Assembly: GCA_937864035.1 (NCBI GenBank)
Contig: CALMIO010000001.1
Span: forward strand, 1 to 64,000
Direction: 5' to 3'
DNA: 64,000 nt
From: an uncultured Pseudomonadota bacterium
Lineage (GTDB): Bacteria; Bdellovibrionota_C; UBA2361; CALMIO01
Part shown: positions 43,265 to 51,923 of the stretch, piece after piece
Numbering within the stretch: position 1 is the first letter of the stretch
How the letters are laid out: each line of letters opens with the position of its first letter
The notes under the pieces: generated by a model
What the model was told of the DNA's origin: nothing
Seen by the model: the letters and a program-made list of their open reading frames with translations, nothing else
The model's database searches: none
Position numbers and translations under genes: made by a program

Positions 43265-44232
43265 GTTTGCGGCGTTTGCAAAGATTAAGGCGCACTAAAG
43301 TAATACGAGACATGCTAAGCGACGTTGGTTTTTCCATGGAGCATTTGATTCAGCCTATTTTTGCAGTTGAAGGAATATCACAAGCCGAGCCAATTTTAGG
43401 ATTAAAAGATAATTATAGATTGCCGGTTAATCAAGTTTTGGCGCAGATTGAGAGTGATTACGAACGCGGGGTCAGAAATTTCCTATTGTTTCCAGTTCCC
43501 GCTAAAAAGATGGAGCGTAATTTTTCTGGCAAGTTTGCCGCCGATCTGATTAAAAAAGTTAAAGATAAATTCACCGATCAAATATCGATTTGGGTTGATA
43601 TCTGCTTATGTTCTTATAATGTTGATGGTCATTGTTGTATTTATGATCAAAATGGAGTTCATAATCTCTCAGCTTCTCTCCAAGAGCTTGCGAATCTTGC
43701 CAAAGAGTACGCTTTGAGCGGCGCTGATGGAGTTGCTCCAAGCGACATGAACGATGGCAGAACCGCGGTGATCCGTCAAACCCTGGATGAAGTTGGCCGC
43801 GACTGCGCGGCGATTATGAGCTATAGCGCTAAGTTTGCCAGTAATTTTTATGGACCATTTCGGAACGCTTGCGACAGCCCGCCACGATTTGGCGATCGCA
43901 AGCAGTATCAAATAGATGTTCGTTCGCGCCGCGACGCTTTAGCAAGCAGTCTTCGTTGTTATAACGAAGGAGCCGATCTGCTGATGGTAAAACCGGCGAT
44001 GAGTTCGATTGATCTAATCGCGCCAATTAAAGAGAGCTCGGGTGCGGCTTGCGGCGCTTATCAAGTAAGCGGCGAGTTTGCAAGTTTAACTTTACTTAGC
44101 GATAATGGTTTAGTTGACTTCCAAGCGGCTTTGAAAGAGACTTTGTTGGTATTGAGAAGAGCTGGAGCCAATTTTATTATAACATATGGTGCGAGGCACG
44201 CGGCAGAAATCGGTTTGGCACCAAGTTTTTAA
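43261..44232 (+). CDS. hemB: Porphobilinogen synthase (5-aminolevulinate dehydratase)
   Basis: This 323-residue enzyme condenses two aminolevulinate molecules. The zinc-type cysteine motif DICLCSYNVDGHC and both active-site lysines (MSYSAKFASNFYGPFR and LMVKPAMS) are present, so this is the zinc-dependent class. The ATG overlaps the hemC stop (ATGA). The frame extends 57 codons upstream inside hemC, and those residues are not part of the protein. Confidence 0.96.
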   Translation: MSLRRLQRLRRTKVIRDMLSDVGFSMEHLIQPIFAVEGISQAEPILGLKDNYRLPVNQVLAQIESDYERGVRNFLLFPVPAKKMERNFSGKFAADLIKKVKDKFTDQISIWVDICLCSYNVDGHCCIYDQNGVHNLSASLQELANLAKEYALSGADGVAPSDMNDGRTAVIRQTLDEVGRDCAAIMSYSAKFASNFYGPFRNACDSPPRFGDRKQYQIDVRSRRDALASSLRCYNEGADLLMVKPAMSSIDLIAPIKESSGAACGAYQVSGEFASLTLLSDNGLVDFQAALKETLLVLRRAGANFIITYGARHAAEIGLAPSF

Positions 44233-44241
44233 GATAAGTTT

Positions 44242-45462
44242 ATGAAATTATCTTTTGAAGATATTTTTGCCCAGCATCTTGAGGTTCTTAAAAACGAGGG
44301 TCGCTACCGAATTTTTAGAGATATCTCTCGCGAACGCGGCAATTTTCCTTGTGCCTTGTTTCGTTATCAAGGAGATCGGAGCCAAGTTAAGGTTTGGTGC
44401 AGTAACGATTATTTAGCGATGGGCGAGAATCCAGTTGTTTTAGAGGCGATGCGCTCGGCTCTTGATCAATTTGGCGCCGGCGCCGGTGGTACTAGGAACA
44501 TTTCCGGAACTCATGGTTTGATAGTGGATCTTGAAAAAGAGTTGGCGGATCTTCACCGTAAAGAAGCGGCATTGCTTTTTTCTTCCGGTTACGTTGCCAA
44601 TGAAACGGCTTTGTCAGTTATTTTGAAATTATTGCCGAACGCTGTGGTTATTTCCGACAGCGAGAACCATGCTTCGATGATTGCTGGAATTCGCGCTAGT
44701 GGTGCCCAGAAAAAAATCATGGCGCACAACGATCCAGAAGATTTAAAAAAAATTCTGGCTGAAATTCCGCAGACTCAACCTATTGTGTTGGCGGTAGAAT
44801 CTCTTTATTCAATGAGCGGCGAGTTTGGCAAGTTGAAAGAATTGATAATGCTTGCCAAAGAAAGGGGCGCCTTTGTTTATGTTGATGAAACTCATGCGGT
44901 TGGAGTTTACGGCAAATCAGGAGGAGGTGTTTGCGAAGAGTTAGGTTTGCTGGATTTGGTTGATATGTTGCAAGGAGGGCTAGGTAAAGGATTTGGAGTG
45001 GTTGGGGGATTTGTGACCGGCAGTCGAAACGCGATTGACGCCATCAGAAGTTTTGGCGCGGGTTTTATATTTACAACCGCTTTACCACCGGTTATTGCCG
45101 CTGGAGCGCTAGCAAGTGTTCGCTATTTAAAATCAAGTTCTTTAGAGCGTCTAAAATTACAAGAGATATCAAGTTATCTTAAAAATTCTCTTGAAGGCGC
45201 CGGCTTTCCTTTGATCTCTAACAAGAGCCACATCACTCCGCTTGTTATTGGCAATGCTAAATGTTGCAATGCAATCTCCGAAAGATTGCTCTTTGAAAAT
45301 CGCATTTATATCCAACCGATTAACTATCCAACGGTGCCTAAAGGCAGTGAACGGCTTCGAATTACGCCATCTCCAAAACACACTTGCGAAGATGTTGAAG
45401 AGTTAAAATTGGCTTTAATTGGCCAATGGGAGAAGGCTCATCTTTCGCGAAAAGCCGCTTAA
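44242..45462 (+). CDS. hemA: 5-aminolevulinate synthase
   Basis: This 406-residue PLP enzyme (alpha-oxoamine synthase family) makes aminolevulinate from glycine and succinyl-CoA. Recognisable parts are VWCSNDYLAMGENP, GAGAGGTRNISGTHG, VDETHAVGVYG and the PLP lysine in GLGKGFGVVGGFV. The Shemin pathway is mainly found in Alphaproteobacteria and mitochondria; most other bacteria use glutamyl-tRNA. It stands second in the pathway but third in this operon. Confidence 0.94.
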   Translation: MKLSFEDIFAQHLEVLKNEGRYRIFRDISRERGNFPCALFRYQGDRSQVKVWCSNDYLAMGENPVVLEAMRSALDQFGAGAGGTRNISGTHGLIVDLEKELADLHRKEAALLFSSGYVANETALSVILKLLPNAVVISDSENHASMIAGIRASGAQKKIMAHNDPEDLKKILAEIPQTQPIVLAVESLYSMSGEFGKLKELIMLAKERGAFVYVDETHAVGVYGKSGGGVCEELGLLDLVDMLQGGLGKGFGVVGGFVTGSRNAIDAIRSFGAGFIFTTALPPVIAAGALASVRYLKSSSLERLKLQEISSYLKNSLEGAGFPLISNKSHITPLVIGNAKCCNAISERLLFENRIYIQPINYPTVPKGSERLRITPSPKHTCEDVEELKLALIGQWEKAHLSRKAA

Positions 45463-45488
45463 TTTTTAACTTTGAAATTGGTAGCTCT

Positions 45489-46571
45489 ATGATTAGCAGA
45501 ATTGGATGCGGCAGATCTACGACGGGAGTTGGAGTTTTGGTCGCCCAGCTTGGAACTCCATCAGCTCCAACAAAGTCCGCTTTGCGTCCCTATCTTAAAG
45601 AATTCTTAAGCGATCCGCGGGTCATTGAAAAACCAAAATTGTTTTGGTGGTTTATTTTGAATCTATTTATTTTAAACACTCGTCCCAAGAGATCAGCTCG
45701 GTTATATTCTCGGATTTGGACTAGCGAGGGATCTCCATTGTTGGTTATTACTCGCCGTCAAACAGAACTTTTGAAAAATTCGCTTGCTAATAAGGGAATT
45801 TCGGTGCCAGTTGAATTTGGAATGCGTTACGGATCTCATTCGGTGGCTGAAGCAGTGGGCAGGCTGTTAAATCAAGGATGCGATCGAATTGTGCTTGTGC
45901 CGATGTATCCTCAGTATTCAGCCACTACCACCGCCTCTATTTATGATGCTTTTTACGGCGAGATTCTTAAGCAAAGACGAGTTCCGGCCGTGCGGGTTGT
46001 AGCACCTTTTTATAACGATATCCTTTTTCAAGTCGCCCTTCGCTCGAGGATTGAAAATTATTTGAAGAGTAAAAATGATTCTCCGCCGGAAAGAATAATT
46101 CTTTCTTACCATGGCATTCCTCGATCCTACGTTGAGCGGGGAGATTCTTACTGTTGTCAATGCGCCGAGACGACAAAAATTATGTTAACTGGATTAAGTT
46201 ATCCTAAAGAGCGGGTAATTCACACTTATCAATCCCGTTTTGGTCGCGATCCATGGCTTCAACCTTACACTGACGAAGTCATTGCGAAGTTGGCCCAGCA
46301 AGGAATAAAAAGAGTCGCGCTTTTTGCTCCCGGTTTCGTGGCTGATTGCTTAGAAACGCTTGACGAACTTGGTAATGAAGCTCGCGAGCAATTTTTACAC
46401 TTAGGCGGTGAGCGTTTAGATCTTATTCCATGCGTGAATGATTCGGTCGAATTTATCGAAGCGCTCACTTCTTTAACTTGTAAGGCTGGGGCAGATTGGT
46501 TTGCCGATAGTAATCAAGGGGTTTATTCGCTTCAGCCGTGTCCGGTTAAAACAGCTTTAAATATTAGTTAA
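45489..46571 (+). CDS. hemH: Ferrochelatase
   Basis: This 360-residue protein inserts ferrous iron into protoporphyrin IX, the last haem step. Signatures are VLVAQLGTPSAP, SYHGIPRSYVERGDSY, the cysteine pair CCQCAETT and PGFVADCLETLDE. The ATG at 45489 is preferred over an upstream start inside hemA because the family starts here. The C-terminus has an extra 30 residues. Confidence 0.95.
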   Translation: MISRIGCGRSTTGVGVLVAQLGTPSAPTKSALRPYLKEFLSDPRVIEKPKLFWWFILNLFILNTRPKRSARLYSRIWTSEGSPLLVITRRQTELLKNSLANKGISVPVEFGMRYGSHSVAEAVGRLLNQGCDRIVLVPMYPQYSATTTASIYDAFYGEILKQRRVPAVRVVAPFYNDILFQVALRSRIENYLKSKNDSPPERIILSYHGIPRSYVERGDSYCCQCAETTKIMLTGLSYPKERVIHTYQSRFGRDPWLQPYTDEVIAKLAQQGIKRVALFAPGFVADCLETLDELGNEAREQFLHLGGERLDLIPCVNDSVEFIEALTSLTCKAGADWFADSNQGVYSLQPCPVKTALNIS

Positions 46572-46575
46572 CCAA

Positions 46576-47472
46576 ATGATGGGCATCAAAGAGAATTTTT
46601 TTCAAGTTGCGGCAAAACTTCAGGCAGAAGTTAGCGCTACCTTGATTTCGCTTGATGCTAGCGTCTCTTTTCGCTCTGAAGATTGGAAGCGTTCGGAAGG
46701 CGGAGGCGGAAAATCAGATCTTTTCTCTGGCGGCGAGAGAGTTGAGCGAGCTGGCGTTAATTTTAGCAATGTTTACGGAGTGGTTTCAGAGCAGATGCAT
46801 TCAATGTTAAACTTGCCAACAGAAGTTTCTGAATTTGAGGCGCTTGGCACTTCAATTATAGTTCATCCGCGATCTCCGCTTGTGCCAACGGTTCACATGA
46901 ACGTTCGTTACTTTAATTGTCGGACAGTCAGTTGGTTTGGCGGCGGAATTGATTTGACCCCTTATTACGTTTTTGATGAAGACGTTATTTTTTTTCATGA
47001 CGGCTTAAAAAAAATCTGTGATAGCTTTGACGTTTCTTTTTATCCTAAATTCAAGAAATGGTGCGATCAGTATTTCTTTTTGCCTCATCGGGGCGAAGCT
47101 CGCGGGGTTGGAGGTATTTTTTTTGATTATCTTGGGCGCGATGGCAACGACTCTTCTCGCTATTTTGATTTTGCTCAAGCGGTTGCCGTTGGTTTTATGC
47201 CTTTATACGGAGAGATCTTTAAAAGGCGTTGTAATTTAGAGTGGAGTGAAAAACAACGCGCGTTTCAGCTTTTTAGGAGGAGCCGATACGTTGAATTTAA
47301 CCTTTTATATGACAGAGGCACTCATTTTGGATTAAAATCAAATGGTCGGATAGAATCGATATTTTCTTCGATGCCGCCACTAGCGGCTTGGGAATATCCT
47401 TATTTGATTGAGCCTGATTCAGAAGAGAACAGGTTAATAGAAATTTTAAAATCTCCTCGTGAATGGGTTTGA
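46576..47472 (+). CDS. hemF: Oxygen-dependent coproporphyrinogen-III oxidase
   Basis: This 298-residue enzyme uses molecular oxygen to decarboxylate coproporphyrinogen III. Family blocks are VHMNVRYF, WFGGGIDLTPYY, PHRGEARGVGGIFFD, RRSRYVEFNLLYDRGTHFGL and MPPLAAWEY. Its presence points to aerobic growth. Two in-frame ATGs, at 46576 and 46579, are possible. Confidence 0.96.
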   Translation: MMGIKENFFQVAAKLQAEVSATLISLDASVSFRSEDWKRSEGGGGKSDLFSGGERVERAGVNFSNVYGVVSEQMHSMLNLPTEVSEFEALGTSIIVHPRSPLVPTVHMNVRYFNCRTVSWFGGGIDLTPYYVFDEDVIFFHDGLKKICDSFDVSFYPKFKKWCDQYFFLPHRGEARGVGGIFFDYLGRDGNDSSRYFDFAQAVAVGFMPLYGEIFKRRCNLEWSEKQRAFQLFRRSRYVEFNLLYDRGTHFGLKSNGRIESIFSSMPPLAAWEYPYLIEPDSEENRLIEILKSPREWV

Positions 47473-47537
47473 CTATCAATGTAATTTTCTCTCTGTAGTG
47501 GTTTGATTATGTGAATATTTTTTTATCGGATGATTTA

Positions 47538-48566
47538 ATGCAAGAATCTTCACTGCTTAAAGCTTACAAAGGGTCGCGTCCTGCGATTACGCCGATCTGG
47601 TTTATGCGGCAGGCTGGCCGCTATTTGCCTGAGTACAGAGCGATTCGACAACGATATTCGATGCTTGAGGCAATTCAGACACCAGAGCTCGCCAGTGAGA
47701 TTACCTTACAACCCATTAGGCGTTTTAGGTTTGATGCCGCCATCATTTTTGCCGATATTTTAACGCCGCTTATTCAGATGGGGATCGATTTATCTTTCGA
47801 CGATGGCAAAGGACCGATTATTCATAATCTTATTGATTCGCCCGAGCGGATAGATGCTTTGAGGGTGCCTGAGGCTGGCGAGAATTGCCGTTATACTTTA
47901 GAGGCGATCTCAGCTACAGTTGCTGGCTTGAAAGGAGCGCCTCTGATAGGGTTTGCTGGCGCCCCTTTTACTTTAAGTTCGTATCTTTTCGGCTCACAAG
48001 GAGATTTAGCGGCAAACAAATTAAAAAAATTTTTCTTTGGTGATCCTAAATCGTGGGAACGATTACAGACTAAACTCGCCTTGATGGTTGGCAATTATCT
48101 TGCCGATCAAGCGGCCTCAGGAGCCGCTGCTTTACAGCTTTTTGACAGTTGGATTGGAGCGCTTTCGGAAGAGCAGTTCTCTGAATATGTTGAGCCTTAT
48201 TTGAAAATAATATTAAAAACGGTTCGAGAGCGTTTTCCGGCCGTGCCGCTTGTTTATTTTTCAACTTGTAGCTCTCAATTACTGAAGAAGGTAGCGGAGT
48301 TAGGCTTTGACGCTCTTAGCGTTGATTGGCGCGAAAATATTGGGGTTGTTTCAGAACGTTTGGGTAGCAATTTGCCACTTCAAGGAAATCTTGATCCAGC
48401 CCTGCTTTTTGCTTCGCCTGATAGGCTGCGAGCCGCGGTTAGCGAAATAATGGTATCGGCGAAAGTTTGTAAGGCTCATGTTTTTAATCTTGGGCACGGT
48501 ATTTTGCCTCAAACGCCGATTGAAAACGTGGAATTAGTTGTTGAACTTGTTCGTTCTTGGCGGTGA
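47538..48566 (+). CDS. hemE: Uroporphyrinogen decarboxylase
   Basis: This 342-residue enzyme removes four carboxyl groups from uroporphyrinogen III. PIWFMRQAGRYLPEYR at the N-terminus and FADILTPLIQMG, GFAGAPFTLSSYL and NLGHGILPQTPIENV are family signatures. The ATG at 47538 gives the usual N-terminal length; a GTG nine codons upstream (47511) is an alternative start. It lies three bases before the hemY-like gene. Confidence 0.94.
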   Translation: MQESSLLKAYKGSRPAITPIWFMRQAGRYLPEYRAIRQRYSMLEAIQTPELASEITLQPIRRFRFDAAIIFADILTPLIQMGIDLSFDDGKGPIIHNLIDSPERIDALRVPEAGENCRYTLEAISATVAGLKGAPLIGFAGAPFTLSSYLFGSQGDLAANKLKKFFFGDPKSWERLQTKLALMVGNYLADQAASGAAALQLFDSWIGALSEEQFSEYVEPYLKIILKTVRERFPAVPLVYFSTCSSQLLKKVAELGFDALSVDWRENIGVVSERLGSNLPLQGNLDPALLFASPDRLRAAVSEIMVSAKVCKAHVFNLGHGILPQTPIENVELVVELVRSWR

Positions 48567-48569
48567 TCA

Positions 48570-49853
48570 GTGGGGGAAAAAGAATTTGAAACTGCTATTA
48601 TTGGCGGCGGCATAACCGGACTTGCTTTGAAATGGTTTCTTGCTAAAGCTAATCGCTCAGCGTTGGTTATTGACGAAAACTGGTTGGGAGGAACTTTACG
48701 AAGCGTCAATTACGATCAATTTACTCTTGAGCTTGGGCCGCAAACAATCGCTTTGACTCCTCTGATTAAAGATTTTTTTTTCGAAATTGGTGTTAAAGCG
48801 GATCAAATTATCACAGCGCGTTCATCAGAATTAAAAGCTTATGTTGTGCATGGAAATCAAGCTTACGCGACCCCGCGAACCCCAAAACAGCTTTTATTTT
48901 CAGATCTTTTTAGTTTAAAGCAGAAACTTAGAATTTTTTACGGGCTGATTAAAAAAAATTATTTACTAAGAGATCAGAACGCTTTCTGTTCATTTGCCGA
49001 GATTTTTGGCGAGGATTGCGCTCGTCTGTTGGTAGCGCCGCTACTGCGCGGAATTTTTGCTGGCAATCTGGAAGATTTGAATTTAGCAGCTATTTTTCCC
49101 GAGCTATATCAGCATTTAAATAAAGGAGGTGCTGTTTTAGGTTATTTGCGAGCCAAAAAAAACATTGGCAAGCGAGTTATCTGTTCGCTTAAAGGGGGCA
49201 ATCATCAACTGATACGAACTTTGCTCTCGGGCATTGATCAAAAAAATTGTCTTAAGGCATCAGTTGTTAAAGTGTGCCCTCTTAAGAATGCCGGTTTTGA
49301 AATTTATTTATCTGATCAATCGATCGCGCGCGCGCGAAACGTTGTGATTGCTGTTGCCAGCGATAAAGCTAACAGTTTTTTGGGTGAACTTGCGCCGCCG
49401 CCTTTAGCCGAGTTAAAGAGGATGCCTCTTATGGTTACTCATTTTGCTTACGATACTTTTCGGGAAAATCTGCCGGAAGATTGTTTTGGTTATCTTTTCA
49501 AAGAGCAAGAGAGTAGGGCGCTTATTGGTATGATGTTTAACCATAATATTTTTGAAGGTGTTGCTCCTCAATCTAAAGGTTTGATAACTGCAACTTCAAA
49601 TGTTTGCGACACTGCTATTGTTGCCAACGAAATTAAGAGTTTTCTCAAAATTAAAGAGCTTTTTCTGCTGAATCGGCATGTTTGGGATGACGGCTTGCCG
49701 CTCTATAGTTCTGAATATTTTGAGCGGCTGAGAATAGTAAAAGAAATCGAAAACTTGTATAAAGGATTATTTTTTGCCGGCAATGATCTTTACGGCGTAT
49801 CGATCCCGCGGCGGATTGAGGTAGCACGTGAAATCGTCGATAAATTGTTGTAA
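48570..49853 (+). CDS. hemY: Protoporphyrinogen oxidase, HemY type
   Basis: This 427-residue FAD enzyme has the dinucleotide motif AIIGGGITGLALKWFL and a C-terminal FAD contact in GLFFAGNDLYGVSIPRRIE. It converts protoporphyrinogen IX to protoporphyrin IX. It starts with GTG, three bases after hemE, and is the last gene of the haem operon. The sequence is fairly diverged from typical HemY, so the substrate step (protoporphyrinogen or coproporphyrinogen) should be read as probable; hemH in the same operon favours the protoporphyrin route. Confidence 0.88.
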   Translation: MGEKEFETAIIGGGITGLALKWFLAKANRSALVIDENWLGGTLRSVNYDQFTLELGPQTIALTPLIKDFFFEIGVKADQIITARSSELKAYVVHGNQAYATPRTPKQLLFSDLFSLKQKLRIFYGLIKKNYLLRDQNAFCSFAEIFGEDCARLLVAPLLRGIFAGNLEDLNLAAIFPELYQHLNKGGAVLGYLRAKKNIGKRVICSLKGGNHQLIRTLLSGIDQKNCLKASVVKVCPLKNAGFEIYLSDQSIARARNVVIAVASDKANSFLGELAPPPLAELKRMPLMVTHFAYDTFRENLPEDCFGYLFKEQESRALIGMMFNHNIFEGVAPQSKGLITATSNVCDTAIVANEIKSFLKIKELFLLNRHVWDDGLPLYSSEYFERLRIVKEIENLYKGLFFAGNDLYGVSIPRRIEVAREIVDKLL

Positions 49854-49891
49854 TTTTTGAGAGTGAATTCCGCTTATCTTTATTTTTTTCG

Positions 49892-50509
49892 TCATTTCTG
49901 AAAGTTTTTTATTTTTGTCAGATCGAAAGCGCAATGCGACCTAACATCGCAATTTTTACATTTATTAAATTGAGGCGCAGGGGCGATCTTTTTTTCGGTC
50001 AGATACAGCTTCATTCCCGTTAGTTGTTGGTCGAGCCAGAGTTGTCTTGCGGAGGTGTTTTCAATTTTAACGAGTCGGTTTTTTTCTCCGATGATTAGGT
50101 AGCCGTGCGGAGGGCGTTTTTTATATTCTTCTTCGATTAGGCGCATATAGACTAAAAGCTGAGCTATGTGTCGATCGCGAAATTTTTTTGTTAGCGGTTT
50201 AATTTCGACTGGTATAAGCCATTTTCCTTCTTGAATGATCGCGTCTGGCCTGCCGGAAAGTCCGAGTTTTTCCGATATAAATGTTTTAGCCGGCAGGGTT
50301 TTACTGCCATCTAGACCGACTACTTTGAGATGTTTGTTTAAGCCAGCTAGTCTCTCCATCTTTTGCAAATGGGTAATAATTCCATCTAAAGCGATGGTTG
50401 CCATAACGCCAATGACACAGAGCAGAATTAGGCTGGTGTCGAGGATCGAGATTTCGTTAATTAAACCAACGACTTTGTGCGCTAATCTAATCCAAGCCTC
50501 TTCAAGCAT
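49892..50509 (-). CDS. Cas4-like PD-(D/E)XK nuclease, C-terminal part with membrane helix
   Basis: This 205-residue protein has an N-terminal transmembrane segment (SLILLCVIGVMATIALDGII), then the nuclease core GRPDAIIQEGKWLIPVEIKPL (Asp, Glu and Lys of PD-(D/E)XK) and the cysteine cluster CKNCDVRSHC, as in Cas4/Dna2 (DUF83) proteins. The fourth, N-terminal cysteine of this family is missing, but it is found in the upstream frame 50517-50780. No CRISPR array or other cas gene is visible. The two reading frames look like one split enzyme. Confidence 0.75.
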   Translation of the reverse strand: MLEEAWIRLAHKVVGLINEISILDTSLILLCVIGVMATIALDGIITHLQKMERLAGLNKHLKVVGLDGSKTLPAKTFISEKLGLSGRPDAIIQEGKWLIPVEIKPLTKKFRDRHIAQLLVYMRLIEEEYKKRPPHGYLIIGEKNRLVKIENTSARQLWLDQQLTGMKLYLTEKKIAPAPQFNKCKNCDVRSHCAFDLTKIKNFQK

Positions 50510-50516
50510 TGTTTTT

Positions 50517-50780
50517 CTACCATCCCGGATGCAGTAAGCGGGTCATAATCGCTAGTGCGAGCAATATAAAAACGATCCTTAGGAATTTTTTTAACCACAA
50601 TATATGCTCGGCAAGCTTGCGCCAGTCCTCGTGTTTATCGTCGCCAGTTTGTTTGTTATTGTCCCCGGCGGGCGACAACTTAAGCACCGATTTTAGCCTC
50701 CACTGTTCCGGGCAAAGCACATATTCTGCAACTTCAACAGCTGTTAAAATAATGACACCATTTTTTGTTTGACGAGGCAT
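50517..50780 (-). CDS. Cas4-like N-terminal part with membrane helix
   Basis: This 87-residue protein holds ILTAVEVAEYVLCPEQWRL, the N-terminal CP-motif region of Cas4/Dna2-like nucleases, then HEDWRKLAEHILWL, and ends in a transmembrane helix (FLRIVFILLALAIMTRLL). The next gene, 7 bases downstream, opens with a membrane helix and holds the nuclease core. This is either a two-subunit membrane nuclease or a gene broken by a stop; both starts look usable, and no single base change obviously restores fusion. Confidence 0.65.
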   Translation of the reverse strand: MPRQTKNGVIILTAVEVAEYVLCPEQWRLKSVLKLSPAGDNNKQTGDDKHEDWRKLAEHILWLKKFLRIVFILLALAIMTRLLHPGW

Positions 50781-50859
50781 AAGTTAAAAATGAAATCTAA
50801 AACTGTTAAGAAATTAGATAGCGTAAGTAAAACATTACGCTTGTTTTTAGAACTTTATA

Positions 50860-51360
50860 TCAATTATTCTTGCCTAGTCCTAACTTACTTACAAGGCGTT
50901 CTTTGATCTTACTGAGTAACCAGCTCAAGGCTCTGCTTAAAATTGATCGTGTTGTTTTTTTATCTAATCGGTAATTATTGTAGTACTCATCCGTAAAATC
51001 AAAAACTTTACCATGATGGGCTGTTTCTAATTGATATTGAGCTTCAAGCGCTTGTAAATTTACTAACCTAAAAAAAGCGTAGCGCGCCGCCGGACTGACA
51101 AACTGGCAGATTAGATAGTACTCGTCTTCGCCGGATGATCTTGCCTGTTGCAAGATAAAATCAGAAGCATCGTCCAAAAAAAAATATTCATCTAAAGTTT
51201 TTAGCCATTTTCTTCTAGCGCGATAAGCTGAGATTTCATCCTGGTATTTAGCAAAGATAGTAAGGTTTTCCTTGCTGAAGTAAATTGCCTTGCAGGCTGG
51301 ACGAGAAAAACTTCTAGTTGCTAAGTACGCTTTAGATCCGTGAAATCTTGTATTTTCCAT
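50860..51360 (-). CDS. Hypothetical protein, unknown
   Basis: I do not recognise this 166-residue protein. It is basic and helical, with a central part rich in aromatic and acidic residues (LDEYFFLDDASDFILQQA) and a C-terminal amphipathic helix (SRALSWLLSKIKERLVSKL). No signal peptide is present. The gene ends 80 bases before the split Cas4-like genes on the same strand, so a joint transcript is possible. Confidence 0.6.
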   Translation of the reverse strand: MENTRFHGSKAYLATRSFSRPACKAIYFSKENLTIFAKYQDEISAYRARRKWLKTLDEYFFLDDASDFILQQARSSGEDEYYLICQFVSPAARYAFFRLVNLQALEAQYQLETAHHGKVFDFTDEYYNNYRLDKKTTRSILSRALSWLLSKIKERLVSKLGLGKNN

Positions 51361-51533
51361 CTTTTAAGCCACAACTTTTACGATCTTTACTAGTAGCTAT
51401 AAGAAGATCGTCAAAACGAGTTATTTTCTTAAGCTATAGTCCGCTAGAAAAATCGGCAAAGTTATCGTTGAATTTGGCGGCGGCTTTTTCGTTAATTTCC
51501 TTAAATTAGCCGATATTTTTTGATCTTATAGGA

Positions 51534-51562
51534 TTTACCGCCATATAAATTTGTGATATAAT
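51534..51562 (+). promoter_or_regulatory. Promoter of the putative small RNA
   Basis: A TTTACC box (51534-51539) is separated by exactly 17 bases from a perfect TATAAT (51557-51562). No open reading frame starts near the expected transcript start (about 51569), which supports a non-coding RNA. Confidence 0.6.
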
Positions 51563-51568
51563 TTTACA

Positions 51569-51750
51569 CCTGCGATAGGCGAGACTTATTCACCGGCTTG
51601 GCTCTTATTTTTTAAAATAAAAACGTTGCCTGATTGGCGATGCGTTCTTTATTAGCGATATTTTGTGATATTCCGGTTTGATAAAATTCTACGCAAAGAC
51701 GGTCTCAATCTTTAAAAGTGTATAAACAAATAGATCGCCTTTGAGATTTT
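51569..51750 (+). ncRNA. Putative structured RNA, 6S-like size and shape
   Basis: In the 560-base gene-free stretch 51361-51923, a strong promoter leads into about 180 bases with three nested complementary blocks in the right order: AGGCG with CGCCT (51577, 51736), AGAC with GTCT (51582, 51702) and ACCGG with CCGGT (51592, 51673). Together they would form a long, bulged rod with a large central region, the general plan of 6S RNA. No primary-sequence consensus of 6S can be claimed. The RNA lies just upstream of an RGG-box protein gene, so it may also be a long 5' leader of that gene. Confidence 0.35.
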
Positions 51751-51772
51751 TACTATCCTTGGTGTGCCAATT

Positions 51773-51923
51773 GTAAAATGTAATGTTTTACCAGAAATAT
51801 TGTACCGCCTATTATATATTTTATATATTTTTGATTTTTATGGCTTAACGTCCCTCATCTAAGGGGGAAAGCCGTTTTGTTTTAGATAATTTTTCTTAAG
51901 GTATTAAAGGAACCAATAATATT
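51773..51923 (+). promoter_or_regulatory. AT-rich leader of the RGG-box gene
   Basis: After the possible small RNA come a GTAAAA-TGTAATG-TTTTAC inverted repeat (near 51775-51793) and a TATTAT/TATATT-rich stretch near 51812-51826 that could be a second promoter. A C/G-rich hairpin follows (CCCTCATCTAAGGGGG, 51852-51867), and a ribosome site (AAAGGA) precedes the ATG. A separate promoter and structured leader for the RGG gene are likely. Confidence 0.4.

Noticed and set aside
49892..50780. A CRISPR-Cas locus
   Set aside because: The Cas4-like frames have no array of spaced repeats nearby and no cas1, cas2 or effector gene in the window.
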